Assembly (NCBI GenBank): GCA_013399875.1
Contig: VXAZ01007544.1
Coordinates: 281,155-345,154, forward strand
DNA from: Gymnorhina tibicen
Taxonomy: Eukaryota; Chordata; Aves; Passeriformes; Artamidae
Reading direction: 5' to 3'
DNA: 64,000 nt
Below are positions 21,401 through 36,400 of the stretch, piece after piece. The translations under genes were made by a program, and so were the position numbers. Each line of letters starts with the position of its first letter. The stretch's first letter is position 1. The notes beneath the pieces were generated by a model. The model saw only the letters and a list, made by a program, of their open reading frames with translations, did not search any database and was not told the origin of the DNA.

Positions 21401-24400
21401 AACTTATAACAAGCCCTGCTTTTAAGGTCCCTAGGAAATTGCAGTTCTCCCTGAGGTACGAGGGTAGCTATAAGAAATAATTTATGCTCTCACTTATTTT
21501 ACTGTAATGCCTTGTTATTTCCTGGCTGATCAACCTGAACATGGAACGTTATCTGTTAGTACAGCTGTGTTTGCTTCTTACATGCTGTGAGATGGCAGCC
21601 TGGTTATTTGAAAGACTGTTTATGGATTGCAAACTTTGTCTAGAAAACTAATCTTTAGTTCAATAATTTAAATTTGCTAGCCCACATATTTTTTTTTAAG
21701 CATAGACATATTCCAAAATGTTGATGAATTTGTATGTCTTTCAGTGTTTACTGCTCTGTAACTTGGTGAGGTCTGAATATTTCAGTTAATGACTGAAATT
21801 TGCTCTATGTATTTTATATTGAATGGAAGGGAAAATGCAGTCATTGCCTACTGTAATGCTCAGTTTGTGGTGCTCTAATATTTTCATTAGAAAGGTATAA
21901 GCATGACTGCTTATTTTGAGGATTTGTTTGTGGATCCTTCCTTGTTAGTTATCCTTGTTCTCAGTTTCATATCTTTTTTCTGCTTCTTACTGACAAATAA
22001 TTTTATCTCCTCTTATAGATAAGCATATACATCCTGTGTTGTTTTGTATTCCTTTTTTTCTGTGTTTGGAGAGTGCTTTCATTTGAATAGTGAGTGTAGT
22101 TGCTCCCCTCTGCCTTAAATCGAGCAGGACAGGTGGAAAGGCTATGTGGGGTGGTATGGAATAGAGGTGGTTATCTGAGTGGTCATGTTACCTAGTACAC
22201 ATTGATGTAAAAAGAGGTTTTTTTCGGAAACTTTTTTTTTCTTGATGTTTCTGAAACTTTCATGAGCAGTCTAAGTAACTTAGCAGTTAGATATTAGCAT
22301 AATATGTTGCACACCAAGTACTTCGACTGATGGACATTTCAGATCATTGTGGTGTTTATTTGGCATAAAAAGAATGGTTTATAATAGCTTACAGGAGAAC
22401 ATAATCAGAAGCCAGTGTCTTTTGTTACTACCCAAAGATTGAGGCAAAGCTGAATCAATAGACAATCTGTAGCACATTTTGTTTATTCCATCTTGGCATT
22501 TAAATTATTTGGTGTTATAGCCTGTTGTAGCTTATGCAGTTAAATCAGACATTATATGAAGTACTGAGTAATAGAAAATACATAAAGAACTTGTAGGCTA
22601 GACCCAACTTAAATCTAATCAGGGAATGTATGTATGAATATTGTATTTGAGTTAAAATGTGTGACATGCTGTCTGATGACTATTATTGTAATTGCAGCCA
22701 AGAGGCAACAGGAAACATGGTGCATCATTTATCATCACTAGAGCAATTGCAGGTAAATATGACTTGTTCTTACATTTGTGACTTCTAAGATTGTGTGGAT
22801 TACTTGTAAGTTTTACAATTTCTGCCCTTTAGAGTGCCTAATGTAAAGGAAATAGAGTGCAGGATGTGTTTTCAGGAAGATGTTTTGTGATTATGAACAT
22901 GGCTGTGTTATTTTTATGTCAGTTCTGCGAGCATTCTTGTCTCCATTAGTTTGTTGGGACAAACTAATAAACCATACATCTCAGAAGTTAACAAGCTCTG
23001 TGTTTTGTAAAGTGTATTTGAGCCTCTTCACCCCCCCCAACATCTTTTGCGCTGGGCTGTTTGCTAGTTAGTTCTATAATGAAGTTTTGCATTCTGATGA
23101 TATTCCATTGCGTAAACCAAGTGTTGAATGGCAGTAACTGAACCGGATTTTCATCCAGTAGGATTTCTCTTAGAGCTTCCAAAAATGTGCAGTGGTTTTT
23201 TCTTGTTCGTTTGTTTTTGATTGGCCGTTTGCATTTATTCTAATGTAAGAATTCTTTGCCCAAGTATAGAGGGTTTTTCCCTCAATACCTTTTTCTTTAG
23301 CGAGAATTTAGATTTCCAGTGCAGGAAGCTGGAGCGTGTTTTAAGACTACTAGAGATGTAATTTTTACCTCTTTCCATTGTAGGTCCTGCATTGTTTTTG
23401 CTTCGGTACATCTGGTACAGGTAGGTTTTATGAGAATACTGCTTAATTTTCCTATTTGGTAATATTTTTACAGATTTTTGATTTGATGGAAAGTAATTCT
23501 TAATGTGAGTAAAACTGAACACTTGTTTAGAATATTGTCCAAGCAATGCTTAGAATAGCTTCTTGTCATAAACTCACTTGTAGCTGCTTGAGTTGCGGCA
23601 GAAGCCTAAATAAAAAAAAGCTGGTGTGTACTAGTTTGACGTCGTGCTTTTATCAGAGGTTGAAGTAACCTTACAGTTGGAATATGTTTCTCCAAACACA
23701 TACTTCTCCTCTCCACTCCCAACTGAGATACTGCAAGAGCAGCTGTTGCGGGTTTTTTTTCTTAAGCCTCGGTGACAGATGTGATGGCACAACAGGTTTT
23801 GCTTCCTTTGGAGTAATAATTTTAATTTTTTTTTCTGTGACAATTCAAACTCATACAAAAAGCTTGGTAACTACTTGAGCAGCACTCATACCATTTATAA
23901 ATTCAAGTTTTAATTCAAAAAGTCATTAAATGGTCCCAGAAATATATTGGGGTAAGTACAGTGTTTCTGGAAAATTTCAGCTCTGTGGTTATACCACTTA
24001 CCAGGTTTGAAGATATCAGTTTCCCCTTTGAAAGGATAATCTGTTATTTTTGAGTTATATGGAAAGGGACGTTAATGTGACTTCCTGTGAAACAGTACTA
24101 TACTTGAATTTGGCAGGGAATGCTGTTTTCCCTATTGCTGGTGTTCTACTTTATTTTTGTGCACCTACTCCCCCTACCCTTTTCTTGTGAGGGGGTGATT
24201 TTTATGGGCACCATACTGTGTAAGTCTAGTTGTAAAGATTCGGTTGTAGACAGAATTCACTTACTTTTCTTCCCTCCCTCTGCTAGTCATATTTAAAATC
24301 TAATTTCAAGCTTTTGTAATTTATTCTAGTTGCTGTTTTCATGTATTTGATAAAAGAGTTTGGGAGGGAGCTTGGGAGGCCTCTAGTTTAAAGTCCCACT

Positions 24401-27400
24401 AAAAGCAGGAGAACATTGAATTCCGACTGGGTTCCTTCGGGCTCTGTCCAGCTAGGTCTTGGAAAGGTTAAAGGATGGAGAACCCAAAGACTCTCTGGTC
24501 AGCCTGTTCAAATGCCTGACCGTCTTCATGGCGAGAAAATATTTTCCTTTTGTCAGCTTGGAACCTCCTTGGTTTTGGAATCACAGAAACATTTATGTTG
24601 GAAAGGACCTTTGCAGTCATCGAGTCCAGCTGTTACCCCAGCATTTCCAAGTCCTCCAAAGGGTTGATCATAGTTTCTTGTGTTGCTGCCATGCACCTCT
24701 GTTGCTCCCATCTTCCTAGGTATCAGAGTGCTGCTGTTTGGTCCTCCTGAACCCTTCCCTTCTTCAGGCTAAGTACAATTCCTACAGCATCTGATTGATT
24801 GGAGGGCAAGTAATTCAGTCCCCTGATCATTTTGGTGCCCCTCCTGTTTACTGATGTTCTTCTTTGAATGGGTGTCCCAAAACTGGCTGGTGACCAGAGT
24901 ATAAAGAGTGATAAATAAATAATCAGTTCCCTTAATTTGCAGTTTTGTTCTGTTAGTTAAAACAAGGCTGTTGTTAGCCTTTGTCGTTGGTAGGGTGCAG
25001 TGTTGATTCATGTTCAGTTGCAAACCCTCTCAGGTGATTGATGGTTGCCTTGAAGCTGAGTTGCCTGGCATGTGTGTATCTCAGGTACTGCGTTCGCTGT
25101 GTGTTCTGATTTAGCCTAATGGTTTTGGTATTTCAGCCCCGCAAAGTTCTCTCTGCCCGCTGGACTGGTTCGCCTGGTTAGTAAGCAGATCAACTGGCAC
25201 CTCGTACTTGCAAGGTAACCAGCTCCCGTGCTTTGCCATTTCTGACAGGGCTGAATGTACTAATGCTTCCTCTGCTTCCCCTGCCATCCCCATTGATAGC
25301 TATGCTGAGTTGATATTGTGCTAAAGGCATGTTATTCTTTCTGGTCAAGAGAAATACTGGAGGCTTTCACAGGTGCCCTTGTGAAAGAAAGCTCAGTGTG
25401 CTACCTAGGGGCTTCTACCTGCTTCCCTTCAGTTAATGCATGTCTCACTCAGGGCTGAATGTCTGTCTAGCTTTGGAGGCAAAGTGGCTTGCAGTGCAGT
25501 CATTCTCAAATTCAAGTCCTGAATTTGGTTGATTAAAGACGTATAACTTGCCAGGATATATAATTTTAAAATAAGCAGTTTATATTTGTGGAAAGCAAAT
25601 GCATACCTTCAAGACTTGTCTGCTATTGCATACACAGAGAAGTGAGTTCCAAGGCTAGAACCAGCTGTTCTGCAGGAGTTTTATCAACATCAGTGCGATC
25701 ACTGGCTTTTAAAAATAAGCACAAGTATTTACAGAAAAATGGTTCAGTGACATGATTACATGAAGGTAGTATGGAAGGTTTTAGTTTATGGTGTATGTTA
25801 GGTACACAGACACATAACTTACTGAATTATGATGGTTGTTTATTCCAGATAAAGCAATACATAGTTTTGTATGTTGCTGTTGTAAAATTATCTGTAAACA
25901 ACATCTGACTGTGACCTCCCATGCAGTGACAGTGAGATTTTAGACATTGTTCTGTTATCTTAGTGCTGCTGGAAAAGAGTGGCAGATAGATTTCAGTGAA
26001 ATGAAAGGAATATCATAGCACGGGTATTTTATTTTTAATAAAAAATTGATATTTCCCATTTAATTTTTTTTTAAATTTATGAATGAGGCAATTTATATCT
26101 AACCTTGGAGAAAAGCTCCTAGGACTCTGATGCACATTCTGTAAGGAATGGACTTTAAATGAACTTCCACATGTGTGTTTTCTCTTTCAGCAATGGTAAA
26201 TTGTTGGCAGTTGTTCAAGACCAATGTGTAGAAATCAGGTAACATAGCATTATTTGCTATTTCAGCTGGGGAGTTCTGAGAAAGTGTTTCTGGTCATTTG
26301 CTTAGCAATACTTTTAAAGATTTTTCTTTGTTTTGCGATGTTATATATTGTGAAATTTATCCATGGAATGATCATAAAAGCAGAAGCCTTCTGTTTCTTT
26401 TCAGTTGTCAGCCATCCCCCATTTAAAAAAAGAAACAACCCAAACTCAACATAAACCCTCCTTGACCCCCCCAATTAAAACAGATGTGTTCATATAAGTA
26501 TGTATCTGTATCTCTCTCTTTCTTTTGAAGATGTGAAAGAAAAACAATCAAGATCCTCTAAAATACTCAGCACAAATCATGGTCTTTCTAACCTTTGCCT
26601 TTCTGTCCTGTCTACAAATTCTCCCCTAATAAATGGGACAAGGAGCTAGTATCTAGTGTTCTTCTCTGCAGAGTAGCTGGCGTGTATAATACTTCACCTT
26701 TCTTTACAAGTGGTGTGGATTGCTGTAAAGACTGATGCTTTCCCTTTTCTTGTGCTCTCTTAACAACAAGCTCTCCTTTGCCAGTTCAAGAGCACATTTA
26801 GCTGTAGAACAGATCTTGATTGAGTGTGTTTACTTGCTTCACAAAAATCCATTTGCTAGAAGGTCAGACCTTCCATTTATATGTAAAAGAAGCAAGTGTA
26901 TGAAAATTGTTCAATCAAAAGTGGTGTGAGCACCATAAACGTCAGCTTAAAGACTATAAAATAAATCTTGTGTTTCAGCTGTATTAATGTAACTATATTC
27001 TTGCATTGTTTCTAAAATTGTAACCTAGAGAATACTGACTAGGTTTTTTTTTCTAAAGTTATATGAAGTGCTGAAATGATGCTGTCCTATTTTGTACAGC
27101 ATTACAAATAAATGAGGGATGTTGGTATTTATGCAGTTGGAGGAGGATCTCTAAAATACTACTGTTAGTTACTGTAGCTGCCTAAGGGTGATGGTTACTA
27201 TCTGCTTTCTTTGAACAAGTAGTGAGAGGCATGCAGGCCTTTGAATTGTGCACTTGGAATATTCTTCTAGTGTTCTGTTGCAGAAAATTGAATAGTGGTT
27301 TTTTTCATATGTAAATTCATATGAGTCTTTTTTCTGCAGGTCTGCAAAAGATGATTTTGTATCCATAGTTGGAAAATGTCAAGGTATGGCAGCCTCTATG

Positions 27401-30400
27401 TACATCATTACTTAGTGTCATCATTGTTATTCATACGTTGCTAAATGGTGGTGTTGTTTTACTTTAACGATAATGATATAACTTCTCAAAATCATTAGAA
27501 AGTCTCTTAATAATTTTGCTTTGTGACTAGCTCCATTACCTTCCCTCTGCCACTACTTTTTATGATGATTAGTATATGAAACCTGAATCTGAAACGAAAT
27601 GATACTTAGAATTAATGGGTCTGGGAGACATACTTGGTTTTTCTTTTTTTACTCTCCTCTGAGGTAAGCTTGTAATGCTGGTAGGCCCCCTGCATTTTTT
27701 TGCTGCAGTTGACTTTTTGTTCTGTTTAAGGGATTATATTTGTTTTTTGCTTTTATTAATAATTTTATTCCTTTTTCGTAGTGCCAAAGGATCCTAACCC
27801 TCAGTGGAGGAGAGTGGCATGGAGTCATGATTGTACATTACTTGCTTATGCTGAAAGCAGTGGAACAGTCAGAGTGTTTGACCTGATGGGTAGTGAGCTG
27901 TTGGTCATTTCACCGGTATGTGCTCTCTTGGGTTAAATATTAATATAGTAGAGCTTTTCTTAAGGATCATGGATAATTTCCACTCTGACCTTCTTCAAAT
28001 CATGGCTTAGTTTGCTATAAATACTTACACTATGAATACTATGCAGAAATGGACCATAAAAAGTTTCACTATAATATATCCATCATATGATCAACAGAAG
28101 TCATGTGTAGCCCTTACAACAGCACAAAGGGTATGTTTTATATCTGTCTTGGAATTGTGATAGATCTGTAGGTGCATCAGACAGTGAAAGTATGGAATCA
28201 CCACAATTTGTAGTAATAGATTATAAATCTGTGCTTTGTGTGCAGAGTCAATTGTAAATCAAGAAATATTGCTGCTACAGTACTTTGCTTGGTATGCTAA
28301 TTGATAATTGCTGTTGACAGGCCTCACGTAATGTATTTTCCATTTTGTATGTTCAAAGGGTGTATTGAACTGGTTTGTGAAGGTGGCTCAAGTGTATTTC
28401 CTAGTGTATTTCCTCATTATATTGTCTTTGAAAACTTTATAGTAATAAGATTTTTAAAAAATCAAGATAAAAGAAAATGTATTTTGTTTGTAATACAAAC
28501 TACGAAACTTTATTTTTAAATACAATGTAGTAAATTTAACTTTCTAGTTCTTTCAGTAATAAAGACACTTTTTAAAAATCCTCTTTCTCTCCCAATGTCT
28601 GCCGTCATTTTTGGGTAAAGACAGCAAGTTTTCCAGGCGATCTGAGTTACGCTATTGCTGGATTGATCTTTCTGGAATACAAAGCAAGTGCCCAGTGGTC
28701 AGCTGAACTCCTTGTTGTTAATTATCGTGGAGAACTGAGAAGTTACCTTGTAAGGTAAGCATAAAGTTTGACTTGCTTTGCAAAGGCACAGTGAGCTTCA
28801 AAGGAATTCTTTCTACTCTTTAAAGAAAGTAAATCTGAACTAATGCATGTATTTTTTTTCCCCCTGCATACTTAGTGTTGGAACAAATCAAAGCTTTCAA
28901 GAAAGTCACAGCTTCAGCTTTAGCAGCCATTACGCCCATGGGATAACAACTGTCATTTATCATCCTGGTCACAGGTAAGTGTTCTGTTTGCTACCTGACA
29001 ATGATATGTAAATCGTGAACAAAAAGTGGCAAAACAAGCATTGAAGTGTGTGGGATATGGAGGGGGAGAAAAATCTATTCTAAAATTGCTATTTAGTGCA
29101 TCAGTAATAACAAGTCATGTCTTTTTCTACTATGAAGGAACCTTAGTTCATCTCACTTGACTTTCATTATTCCATTAGTAATGTCCTTTTCTGTTTGAGT
29201 ACCTTGCGTAAGCAACATGTATCTTTTAGAATGTCAGGAATAGCTTTATGAGAGTTTTCTGAATGTTATGGGGGTAAAGGCTGAAGTGTAAGTTTGGTTG
29301 TTGGTTTGGGTGGGGTTTTGTTTTTTTTTTTTTTTCTATCTGGAATGGATTGCTGGACTTAGTGTCCAGCCCATTTCCCCTAGTGTTCTGACTGGAACTG
29401 CCAGGCTTTGGTGTTTGGAGTTGTCTTGTAATGTGTTTTCTGTGTTAGTAACTTGTCGGGTACAGAAAGTGGACTTGAAATGTGGACTGCCTGCCTGCCT
29501 GCTTTTGAACCCAGTGTAGTTGGAATAGGTCCTGGTTAGCCTATTACTTATGCTAAAAATGTGTCTACTTTTTTAATATCAATTTGTTATGTAGCAAGAT
29601 AAACTCAGCAGCTCTGTTTCTATTTCTCTTCAGTTGTAACAACTAAACTTTGTTCTAGATATTTTTCTTCCATTAGATCTGCTAGGATTGAATCTGTCAG
29701 TGCAGTCTTATATCACTGTATTGTTTTAAATGGAAATTAGGCTTGGCTATAGAATAGCAGAAGAAACTCACTGTTGAAAAAACTTGTTCTCATTCTTCAG
29801 TGTTAAGTGAGCTGTCATATCCATCTTAGGGAAAAAAAAATTATTATTAATGAGATGTAATGTTCTTCTAGCTTATTATTTTGAGAGATTAATTTTGTGT
29901 ACAGCTTTTTCTTTCCACCTAATTCATATTTAGTGATTTCACATAATTAATACTCAGTATACTAAATCTGCAGTTTTGAGGTAATTGGTGTGGATTGTGG
30001 AGCTTTGGTAGCACTACACGACCAGACAACAGAACCAACCCATTGTTTCCTTTGATCAGATCAGGGTTAATGGTTGTAGTATTTCCTGCTATATGCAGCC
30101 AGTTGAGTGGCTTAGTAAAGCTGAAAATTTGATACTTGAAAGAATGCACAATTGGATGGAGTGGATGGAAGACAAAAGAACATGTGTTTTGCGCCGATAG
30201 AGACAAGTCCTTTCTGTTCTGAATTTGATCTGTGGTAGAAAGCTTGTAAATTTGACATTGGAGAACTCTAAATTCATGAGCAGAGTCTCTTGCTGAAATT
30301 TTCTTGCCATCCCAAAAAACCCTAGAACGGCTTGAAGGCAAGCACTTCAAAAATGTGCATTACAGAAAATTGTTGATTCAGACACCTTGAAGTTTTAATT

Positions 30401-33400
30401 TTCAATAATGTGAACTTTGATTGTGAACTTAACACAAGTTCAACTTTGTCATTTTATGCTTTCTAGCATTTCATTTAGTCTCAGATGGTGAAATTATACT
30501 GGTCTCTCTTCACTTATTGTAAGGCTTGACTCACTGCGTTACTGTATTACTGTGTATTTGCTCATTACCCATTACAGTGCACTAAAATAGCAGTTAAGAA
30601 CTTAATACACTGAATTTTTTCAACTAGATGTATGATAATTGCAAAGAGAATATGTCAATAGGGAATGTTTCTCAATCTGTAGGAAAACTTGAAGCAATAG
30701 CTTTGGGAAAAAATCCAATAATGACTTTTACTGTTGTTGAAAAGTATTATATACCTTAATTTAGATACCTAATGTTGGTGTTCTCATGTGATCCAGCTTT
30801 CATCTAGGATGGAATTTATGGTGCATTTTAGTTGACAGAACTTAAATTTGTCTGCTTCAGTGTGAGCTCTCTGTAAGCTCAAATGCAAGGTTCAACAGCT
30901 GTTTGTTTTGGTATCAATGTGGAGCTGAATGTCTCACTTCTGGGTTATCCGCAATTGCTAAAGAAAATGTTTGATATTAAAGTTCGCAATGAAAGGCTTG
31001 TGATGAAGGAGTTAAAGGGTTTCAGATTTAGTTAAAATTTGTTGTACCAAAATTGCTAAGTAAAGAAGGGCATATGGAGTTTTTCTTGGGTGCCTCAACT
31101 GAGCTTGTTCTTGAGACCAGTGTTACACTGGTTATCTTCAACCCAACTTTGTACAAACCTGTGGAGTGGAGTACAATTGAGGTACTTCAAGAGCAGCCCG
31201 TTTTTGAGACTGGAGGAGCCCTTGGAGATCATCTAGTCCATTTCCTTCACCTCAGGGTCAGCTAGACCATGTTGCTTGGAGCCATGACACTGCAGTCCAA
31301 GACTTGCACATCTGTGTTCTCCCTTAGGAATGTGGTGTAAGACATCAGCCTGTCAACACATCACTGTGTTCAGACCATAGACAGAGACAGGTTCTGGCCA
31401 CGATTTTCTGCAAAATGCTGCGCAAAATGCTGCGCTCTAGGCCTGGCACTTACATAGATCTTTTTCTAGGACTTGTTGAAAGGGTTCCTGACCCCAGCTA
31501 ATCAGGTGTCCCATCTGGAACAATAGCTCAAAGCACCCTTTGATTAGGAACAGCTGACAGACCTTGCTAAAAGCTTCTAAAGCTTGCTAGCTCTTCCTGG
31601 CAATGACAGGCATCGTGAAGTTCCTCAAGGGCTTCCCAGGAGTCCTCAGGTGGTCCCAGAAGTATGCAGATGTTTAAGGATCTAGAAATGAAGCCTGCAA
31701 ACAGCTGCACAGTGTTGCATGCTGGCTGTGCTCTGGGTAGAACACATGTACAATAAAAAAAATAAGGCTTCCTTGTGTTCATGTCTGCTATTGCAGTTTT
31801 TGGTGAAAGTGACTTCTGTTTTACGGCCTTACGCAATTCCTTACACCACAAAATAACTAAAACTCTTAAGAACTTTAAGCATCACTCTCAAGAGAGATCT
31901 TACCACTTTCTATAACTACCTGAAAGGTGGTTTTAGCCAAGTGAGGGTCAATTTATTCTCCTGAGGAGCCAAGAAGACGTAGAAGAAGATGAGTCTTAAG
32001 CTGTGCCAGGGGAGGTTTCGGTTGGACATCAGGAGGAATTTCTTCACAGGAGGGGTGATCAGACATTGGAATGGACTGCCCAGGGAGGTGATGTAGTCAC
32101 CATTCCTTGAGCTGGTCTAGTTGACATGGTAGTGTTTGGTCATAGGCTGGACTTGATGATCTCAGAGGTTCTTTTCCAGCCTAGCTGATGATGTGATTCT
32201 GTGGTTCATCCATGGTATAAAAACATCCTGCTGTGTACGTTTGGGAATAGCAGGAGATCTGGGAATACTAAATAAGTTACTGGCATCTTAAAAAGGATTA
32301 AATGTAGAAGGAAATTTTCTTTTTTTCCTTTATTCTTTCATTTGAGAGTTTTACAGGTGTAGTTTGGGCATCCCCAGAGGCCGGAGCTGCGCTGTGTCAG
32401 CAGCAGCCGGTACTGGGGGCAGAATGCTTCAGGAGTGATGCAGCCTTGGGAGAGGGATAACGGAGCATTCCCAGGGCAGAGCTTTGGGCTCCTACAGCTG
32501 TGCCTTTTTTTGTAGATACTTTACCTTTTGATGGGCCATTCATTACAATGATGCTTCCAAATAAACTTTTAGACAACTATTCTCAAAGTTTTCATCCAAG
32601 TAGTCATCAGTTAAATAGAGAAGCGCTTGTTAATAAGGTGAGATACTTTGATACAGTTTAGTGGTGATCAGCAATAATTACAAGACTTAGGTCAAAGTTT
32701 TTAAAATGCCACCTGTTGTGTATAACGAAATTATTACATGCACATATATAATTGGTACAGTGGCTTTAATTCGCAAAAAACCTAATGGCAAATCTTAAAA
32801 TGGGCAAAACTTAATGCATTCAGTACTTCAGTGAAAGAGAAGTAGCTTTTGTACCACATCTGAATAAATAAAAATCTGATGCTTAAACAGAATGATCAGA
32901 ACTTGTAATATGCTTCAGCTGTTATTTTTTCTTTTGTTTTTGAGGATAAGGGGGAAACTCAAACTTGTGGCCAGACTTATTTTATTTTAGATGTTGGGAA
33001 TTATGACTTACTGGAAAGCTAGAGGTGAGAATGGATAGGTATAAATGCTACAAATAACAAATGTTACTTGAATAATATTTAAGTATTTTTAGATTTCAGG
33101 GTATTTATTCACAGGCAAAGCTTATTGTAGCTGTTAAGTGTCTTGGTATATTTAGTCTTTTTGTTACTGTAAGCAAACTGCTATAGACTTAAGAAAATAA
33201 AAAAAGGTATGTGGCAATATATGGAGCCATAATACATCTTTATATATTTTACAGACTTCTCCTTGTAGGAGGCTGTGAAACAGATGAAGATGGAGTATCT
33301 AAAGCAGCTGGTTGTGGGATATCTGCTTGGAGAATTCTGTCAGGCTCTCCCCATTACAAACAGGTCACTAGTTATGAAGATGATGTTAGAACAGTAAGTA

Positions 33401-36400
33401 TGTGTCCTCATTTTACTGGATGAATATTGTCATTGGAAGCTCAATATGTATCTGTTTTTGAAAGAAGAATTTAATGCAATGTTTTGCTATTTTCTAAACT
33501 ATGATGTGTTATCTTTTTTCCCTCCACCATCTTTTATTTTTGCTTTTTCAGTAGTGTGATTTGAACTTTAAGTTCTTAGTTATCACAGTTTTAAAACTAA
33601 AAACAACAAGAAAGGAGTTTGTAAATTTCCAAGCTACCGTATTTTTTGCTCTTAGTTGTACATTGGGATATGTTACCTGTCTTTGTGGGGAAAAAAATTC
33701 CAGTTTGTTCTTTTATTACTTCAGAACAGGCAGCATACCTGAAATACATGTTTCAGTTTAACTCTGGCTCTTGATTTCTTTTGCTTCTAGTAGAAGTAAA
33801 TGTTTGATTCGGTAACAACTTGGTTATACTGAAATCAATTTACAGTATATCAGGATAAATCCCAGTGTTTACTCTTACATAGGTATTGCTTAGTATTACA
33901 AGTGAGTTGTTAATTTAATTGCAAATGAGTCGTGCTTTTCTGTGACATGTTATATACCTAATGAAGTGGACAAAATTATAGAAACTGGATTTTATTATGC
34001 TTGCATAGGCAGTCTTACGGAAGTTTAAAAATAGTAAAATCATAGAATATGCTGAGTTGGAAGAGACCCACAAGGATCATCAAGTCCAATGCCTGGCTCT
34101 GCACAGGACACCCCAAGAGTCACACCATGTGGCTGAGAGTGTTGTCCAAATGCTTCTTGAGCTCTGTCAGGCTGGTGCTGTGACCACTTCCCTGGGGAGC
34201 CTGTTCCAGTGAAGAACCTTTTCCTGATATCCAACCTAAAGCTCCCCTGACACAGCTTTAGACCATTCCCTCAGGTCCTGGCCCTGGTCACCAGGGAGAA
34301 GAGATCAGTGTCTGTCCCTCCTCTTCCCCTCATGAGGAAGTTGTAACTGCAGTGAGGTCTCCCAGGCTGAACAGACCTGAAGTGACCTGAGCTGCTCCTC
34401 ATACGGCTTCCCCTCAAGGCCCTTCATCATTGTGGCCCTCCTTTGGACTCTAGTGGTTTAATGTCTTTCATATACTGTAGCATTGCTGACTCATATTCAG
34501 CTCGCCATCAACCAGGACCCCCAGGTCCCTTTCCCTACCACTACTCTCCAACTGTTCATTCCCAAGTCTATGCACCCAACCAGATCTGTTGCCCCAGATA
34601 CAGGATCTGGCACTTGGTTTTGTTAAACTTCATATGGTTGGTGATTTCCCATCTCTCTAATTTGTCAAGGTCTTTATGCAGAGCCTGTAAAGAACCTTGG
34701 AGAGTTGTTTTAGTATTTTAAATATGACTTAATATTTGTTGCATAAAACAATGTATGAGATTGTCTTTCATTGTATGATTTGTTTCTGTTCTTACAGGCA
34801 CAGAGAAGAGGATTATTAAGGATTATGAATTTAAGATTTTACAGCAGGCGAGGAACAGAACAGGTATTAAGATCTAGGTGTACCTCAGAAATGTATTTTA
34901 CTAACATAATTGTCCATTAATGACTACCTGAGAGACTGACTGAAAGTAGGTTTTAATTTATGCAATTTAGGAATTAGCATTCTATTAAATTAATTAAAAA
35001 GCTTTAGCATTAAACTAAGGCTTGTGCAAGTGGAGTAGCTTGCCACTTATTTGGCTTTCTTAAAAATCCAGTTAGTTCATTTGCTAAAGCTTGAATTCAC
35101 TGGGTTTCAGGAAAAGGTCTAGAGATGTAGAGTTCAATATTAAATGTAAGCCCGTATTAAAAAAAAAAGGTATAAGAAGCCAATTAATTATTTTTTAATG
35201 AATGTGATAATCAGACCATGTAAGATGTGTTATACATTCTACAAGAAGAAAGTAGATTGTGATGATGTTTCTCAAATACGTGCCCAAGAGATAAAGAATA
35301 AACAAAACTCAACCTTCTGCACTACACCTATCCCACTAGAAAACAAAAAATCCTCAGCCCACAATTTTCATATCATGTAGGGAAGAAAAAATGTGTGGAT
35401 TCAAACTAATCATTCATGGCTTAAATAGGGCAGACACAGGGACTTGATTTTTACAGTCTGAGATAAAAGGGAAACATTTTGCTGAGTAGCTTCAAAAGTT
35501 TATTATGGGTCAGACTTCTACTCCCAGGATGTATGTGAACCTAATGAAACTGCTGATCAGAATCAACTTACTCTGTTTAACAAACTCTGGATATGGACCT
35601 TGTGTTCTCCTCTACCCTGAATGAGTGCTAAATCTTGCATGTCATGCTGAGGTGTAGGTGTGTGCTTTCTGTATTTCTAAGGTGTTGTACACAGTGCTCG
35701 TGGCTTTTTTCTCCATGCCTTAGGAGCTGCCCATGCAGTACTGCCCTATCTTCTCTTATCTCATCTACTCATTGTGTATAGCCTTTGTTTGATTCCTTTT
35801 TCTATCCCCCTTTTGCTTCTTGTAAAAAAATTTGTTTTCCCTTCTTTTGCTTTACAAGGAAGGAACAGTAAAGAATCTGTCTACCCCCTTCACTCTGTGT
35901 CCTCCTGAGAGAAAAAATGGCTTATCTGGGTTGGAAATGACCTTAATAGATTTTTGGGATGTTTTAGGTGACTGGTTAAAAAGAAGAAGTTGCCTGCGTG
36001 GTTGGAAAGGGAAAACAAATCTTTCTGCATCTTTCTCAAGGGTGGAACAGGGAGAGATTTTATTTCCTTCTCTGAAAATGCTAAAGATAAAGCTGATGTA
36101 AGCTTTTTTTACTGAAGAGCTTGTACTGCATGTAGCTGTACTAAACTTCAACTTCGTTGCACTTGCCAGTGCTAAATTAATGAAGAAACGTGGAGACTTA
36201 CTCATCCTTGAATGTTTTGATCCAATTTCAGAGATTATGGCTTAAATATGTAAGGTATAGTTTGTATTCTTAGTGTGAAAGTAACACCAGGGTTGAAATA
36301 TGACAGACACAGCAGCTAGAGGACTTGTATATTAGAACTGGCTATACTGGGATTTGATTCTTAGTTTTAAGTGACACTTGAAAAATGTGAAGTGCCAGCC

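Larger units (their letters stand above)
22753..28620 (+). other. NBAS introns 2-7
   Basis: Six introns separate the small exons 2-8. Two CR1 fragments lie back to back in intron 3 (about 24.36-25.06 kb). Otherwise the sequence is AT-rich with no further gene visible. Confidence 0.6.
28975..33254 (+). other. NBAS intron 9
   Basis: This 4.3-kb intron has CR1 pieces near 31.2 kb (minus) and 31.9-32.2 kb (plus), a poly-T run near 29323, and a GC-rich patch at 32365-32505. A possible LTR remnant lies at about 31640-31856. No exon-like segment was found. Confidence 0.6.

Noticed and set aside
29919..30350. 143-codon minus-strand open frame in NBAS intron 9
   Set aside because: There is no recognisable domain, no splice or promoter context, and the composition is like the surrounding intron.
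35920..35960. CR1-like phrase GGGTTGGAAATGACCTTAAT
   Set aside because: It is too short, and the flanks do not continue as CR1.
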